Positions 7,313 to 8,915 of a stretch of DNA of 8,915 bases are shown piece after piece. The DNA lies in assembly GCA_027294925.1 (NCBI GenBank), contig JAPULM010000064.1:1-8915 (forward strand), written 5' to 3'. The position numbers and the translations under genes are program-made. The stretch is from a bacterium. GTDB taxonomy: Bacteria; Tectomicrobia; Entotheonellia; Entotheonellales; Entotheonellaceae. Every line of letters begins with the position of its first letter. Position 1 is the first letter of the stretch. The notes beneath the pieces are model-generated. The model did not search any database. It was not told the DNA's origin and worked only from the letters and a program-made list of their open reading frames with translations.

Positions 7313-7319
7313 CTTTTTC

Positions 7320-8234
7320 ATGTCACTAGTGCCGCATCGTGTTGATTACAGTCCGATCATCGATCGCCCACGCATCACTTGGCCGAATAACGCCCGGGTG
7401 GCGTTCTGGGTGGCGCCCAATGTCGAGCATTATGAGTATCTGCCAGCGCCTGGTGGCATACGTGATCCATGGCCGCGTATGCCGTATCCGGACGTGCGTG
7501 AATACAGCTACCGTGACTATGGCAATCGTGTTGGCTTCTGGCGTATGCTGGAGGTGCTCGACGCTTATGCGATTAGATGCTGTGTCTCTTTAAACCTGGC
7601 CGTGTTGGAGCACTATCCAGAAATCGGCGCAGCGATGGTGCAGCGAGACTGGGATTTCATGAGTCATGGTATCTACAATACCCGCTATTTGTACGGCTAT
7701 AGTGAGGCAGAAGAACGGGCTTTTTACCAGGACAGTATCGAGACCTTAAAGCGCCACACCGGCAAGCAACTCAAAGGCATGCTCGGACCTGCCATTTCCG
7801 GCACGGAGCGCACCCCGGACCTGATGGCCGAGGCGGGACTGATTTATCACACCGACTGGATGCACGACGACCAGCCGGTGCCGATTAAGGTGGCGTCGGG
7901 CAAGCTGGTTTCGGTGCCGTATTCGATCGAGCTGAATGATTCGCCTCTATTTCGAACGCACTATGAAGGCGATGACTTCGCCCGCATGTGCAAAGATCAG
8001 TTTGATCAACTTTACCAAGAAGGGGCTGAAAGCGGCCGGGTAATGTGTATTGCGTTACACCCTTTTTTAATTGGTCAGCCGCATCGTATCCAATATCTGG
8101 ACGAGATACTCGACTATATTATGTCGCATGATGGGGTGTGGCAGACCACCGCGGACGACATTGCGGCCTACTACATAGCCAACTATTACGAGCAGGCGGT
8201 TATCCACGCGGCCAAGCTCAATGCGGCGTCATAG
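7320..8234 (+). CDS. PuuE-like polysaccharide-deacetylase-fold hydrolase (allantoinase / cyclic imide hydrolase type)
   Basis: 304 residues, matching the roughly 300-residue size of PuuE-type enzymes. The NodB-fold landmarks align with PuuE allantoinase: ARVAFWVAPNVEHYEY (25-40) at the place where metal-dependent deacetylases have TFDDG; YGNRVGFWRMLEVLDAY (67-83); SLNLAVLEHYPEIG (90-103); MSHGIYNTRYLYG (114-126); GMLGPAISGTERTPDLMAEAGLIYHTDW (about 153-180) then DDQPV; VPYSIELND (199-207); and ALHPFLIGQPHRI (245-257) with conserved His247. The canonical metal-binding Asp pair is missing, as in cofactor-independent PuuE, so hydrolysis of a cyclic amide or imide in the cytoplasm is more likely than sugar deacetylation (inference from family). 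There is no signal peptide. Its stop is 13 bases before the next hydrolase gene. The substrate is unknown; activity on allantoin itself is not supported by context, as no other purine-degradation gene is present. Confidence 0.92.
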   Translation: MSLVPHRVDYSPIIDRPRITWPNNARVAFWVAPNVEHYEYLPAPGGIRDPWPRMPYPDVREYSYRDYGNRVGFWRMLEVLDAYAIRCCVSLNLAVLEHYPEIGAAMVQRDWDFMSHGIYNTRYLYGYSEAEERAFYQDSIETLKRHTGKQLKGMLGPAISGTERTPDLMAEAGLIYHTDWMHDDQPVPIKVASGKLVSVPYSIELNDSPLFRTHYEGDDFARMCKDQFDQLYQEGAESGRVMCIALHPFLIGQPHRIQYLDEILDYIMSHDGVWQTTADDIAAYYIANYYEQAVIHAAKLNAAS

Positions 8235-8247
8235 GGGAGACATAACG

Positions 8248-8915
8248 ATGCCGGCAGAACGTCGATTTGGCATGGATCACGAGCATTATGACTGGTCGCC
8301 CTTGAGCCGACGCGGTGGATTGCAATGGCCGCAGGCGCGCGTTGCGGTTTGTGTCTTGATTAATCTGGAACATACCGAGTGGTCGCCGCCTGAAGGCAGC
8401 GTTCAGATCGGGTCGATGGCGCCGGGTATGATTCCGCGTCCGTTTCCGGACTATGCGCGTTTAACCCATCGGGAGTATGGACACCGAGTTGGCATTTTCC
8501 GGCTCATGAAGGTGCTTGAGAAGTATCATATTACGCCGACCGTGGCGATGGATGTACTGACGGCGGAACATTATCCTTATTTGGTGCGTTACTGTTTGGA
8601 ACGCGGCTGTGAGATCATCGCCCACGGCATCGCGGCGACCCGTATGATTACCAGTAAGATGTCAGATTCGCAAGAGCGCTTATACATTGAGGAGACCATA
8701 GCCAGTTTGACTCAGGCTACGGGCCAAACCCCCGTTGGATGGCTCAGCCCGGAATACGGTCAGTCCGCCCGTACCCCCCAGTTACTGGCGCAGGCTGGTA
8801 TCCGCTATGTGTGTGACTGGGTCAATGATGAACAGCCCTATCGGATGCATACGCCCACGGGCGAGCTGTTCGCCTTACCGATTATGTTGGAACTGGATGA
8901 CGTCCATGCACTGTG
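8248..8915 (+). CDS. Second PuuE-like polysaccharide-deacetylase-fold protein (3' end cut by window edge)
   Basis: The frame is open for 222 residues from the ATG at 8248 to the right edge. GGGGAGA 7 bases upstream supports the start, and the gene lies 13 bases after the previous stop, so the two are co-transcribed. It aligns along its length with the preceding protein: ARVAVCVLINLEHTEW (30-45), YGHRVGIFRLMKVLEKYHI (77-95), VAMDVLTAEHYPYLV (99-113), EIIAHGIAATRM (122-133), GWLSPEYGQSARTPQLLAQAG (about 164-184), CDWVNDEQPY (189-198) and LPIMLELDD (210-218). Identity with its neighbour is only partial, so this is an old divergence, not a recent copy. Both keep N-x-E-H near the N-terminus and the HGI motif. 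It may be the partner subunit of a hetero-oligomer or act on a related substrate. The C-terminal H-P/H-C motif lies outside the window. Confidence 0.92.
   Translation, partial: MPAERRFGMDHEHYDWSPLSRRGGLQWPQARVAVCVLINLEHTEWSPPEGSVQIGSMAPGMIPRPFPDYARLTHREYGHRVGIFRLMKVLEKYHITPTVAMDVLTAEHYPYLVRYCLERGCEIIAHGIAATRMITSKMSDSQERLYIEETIASLTQATGQTPVGWLSPEYGQSARTPQLLAQAGIRYVCDWVNDEQPYRMHTPTGELFALPIMLELDDVHAL

Larger units (their letters stand above)
7213..7319 (+). other. Gap between MmgE/PrpD and hydrolase genes
   Basis: This 107 bp gap shows no terminator hairpin. It contains a candidate internal promoter, listed separately, and the ribosome site of the hydrolase. Confidence 0.5.

Overview
The window looks like a piece of a proteobacterial chromosome, most likely gamma- or betaproteobacterial. 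The genes are tightly packed with clear purine-rich Shine-Dalgarno sites. A CHASE/PAS hybrid histidine kinase, an orphan solute-binding protein, a TauD/TfdA-type dioxygenase and an MmgE/PrpD gene next to PuuE-like deacetylases all fit that group. I cannot name a genus. There is no rRNA, tRNA, CRISPR array, transposase or phage gene.

Layout: two gene blocks diverge from a control region of about 500 bp (5343-5841). The minus-strand block reads leftward. It holds a secreted ABC-type solute-binding protein (4284-5342), then a large hybrid histidine kinase starting 2 bases after its stop (838-4281), then, after a 147 bp gap, an Fe(II)/2-oxoglutarate dioxygenase cut by the left edge (1-690). The plus-strand block reads rightward. 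It holds an MmgE/PrpD-family protein (5842-7212), a PuuE-like polysaccharide-deacetylase-fold hydrolase (7320-8234), and a second, divergent paralogue of that hydrolase cut by the right edge (8248-8915).

Inferred working model: the binding protein has no permease beside it and is physically coupled to the kinase, so it probably serves as the periplasmic ligand receptor of the kinase (TorT/TorS or LuxP/LuxQ logic) rather than as a transporter part. The divergent genes look like a small catabolic set. Deacetylase-fold enzymes of the PuuE type open cyclic amides or imides, MmgE/PrpD enzymes act on small carboxylic acids, and TauD-like enzymes oxidise small organic molecules. Linking the sensor to this pathway is inference from neighbourhood. 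No DNA-binding response regulator and no HPt protein is present, so the output of the phosphorelay lies outside the window.

The points most worth a second look are the tandem PuuE-like hydrolases beside an MmgE/PrpD protein whose usual active-site residues appear replaced, the sensor pair with a classic A AAA AAG slip heptamer at its gene junction, and the repeat- and palindrome-rich divergent control region.
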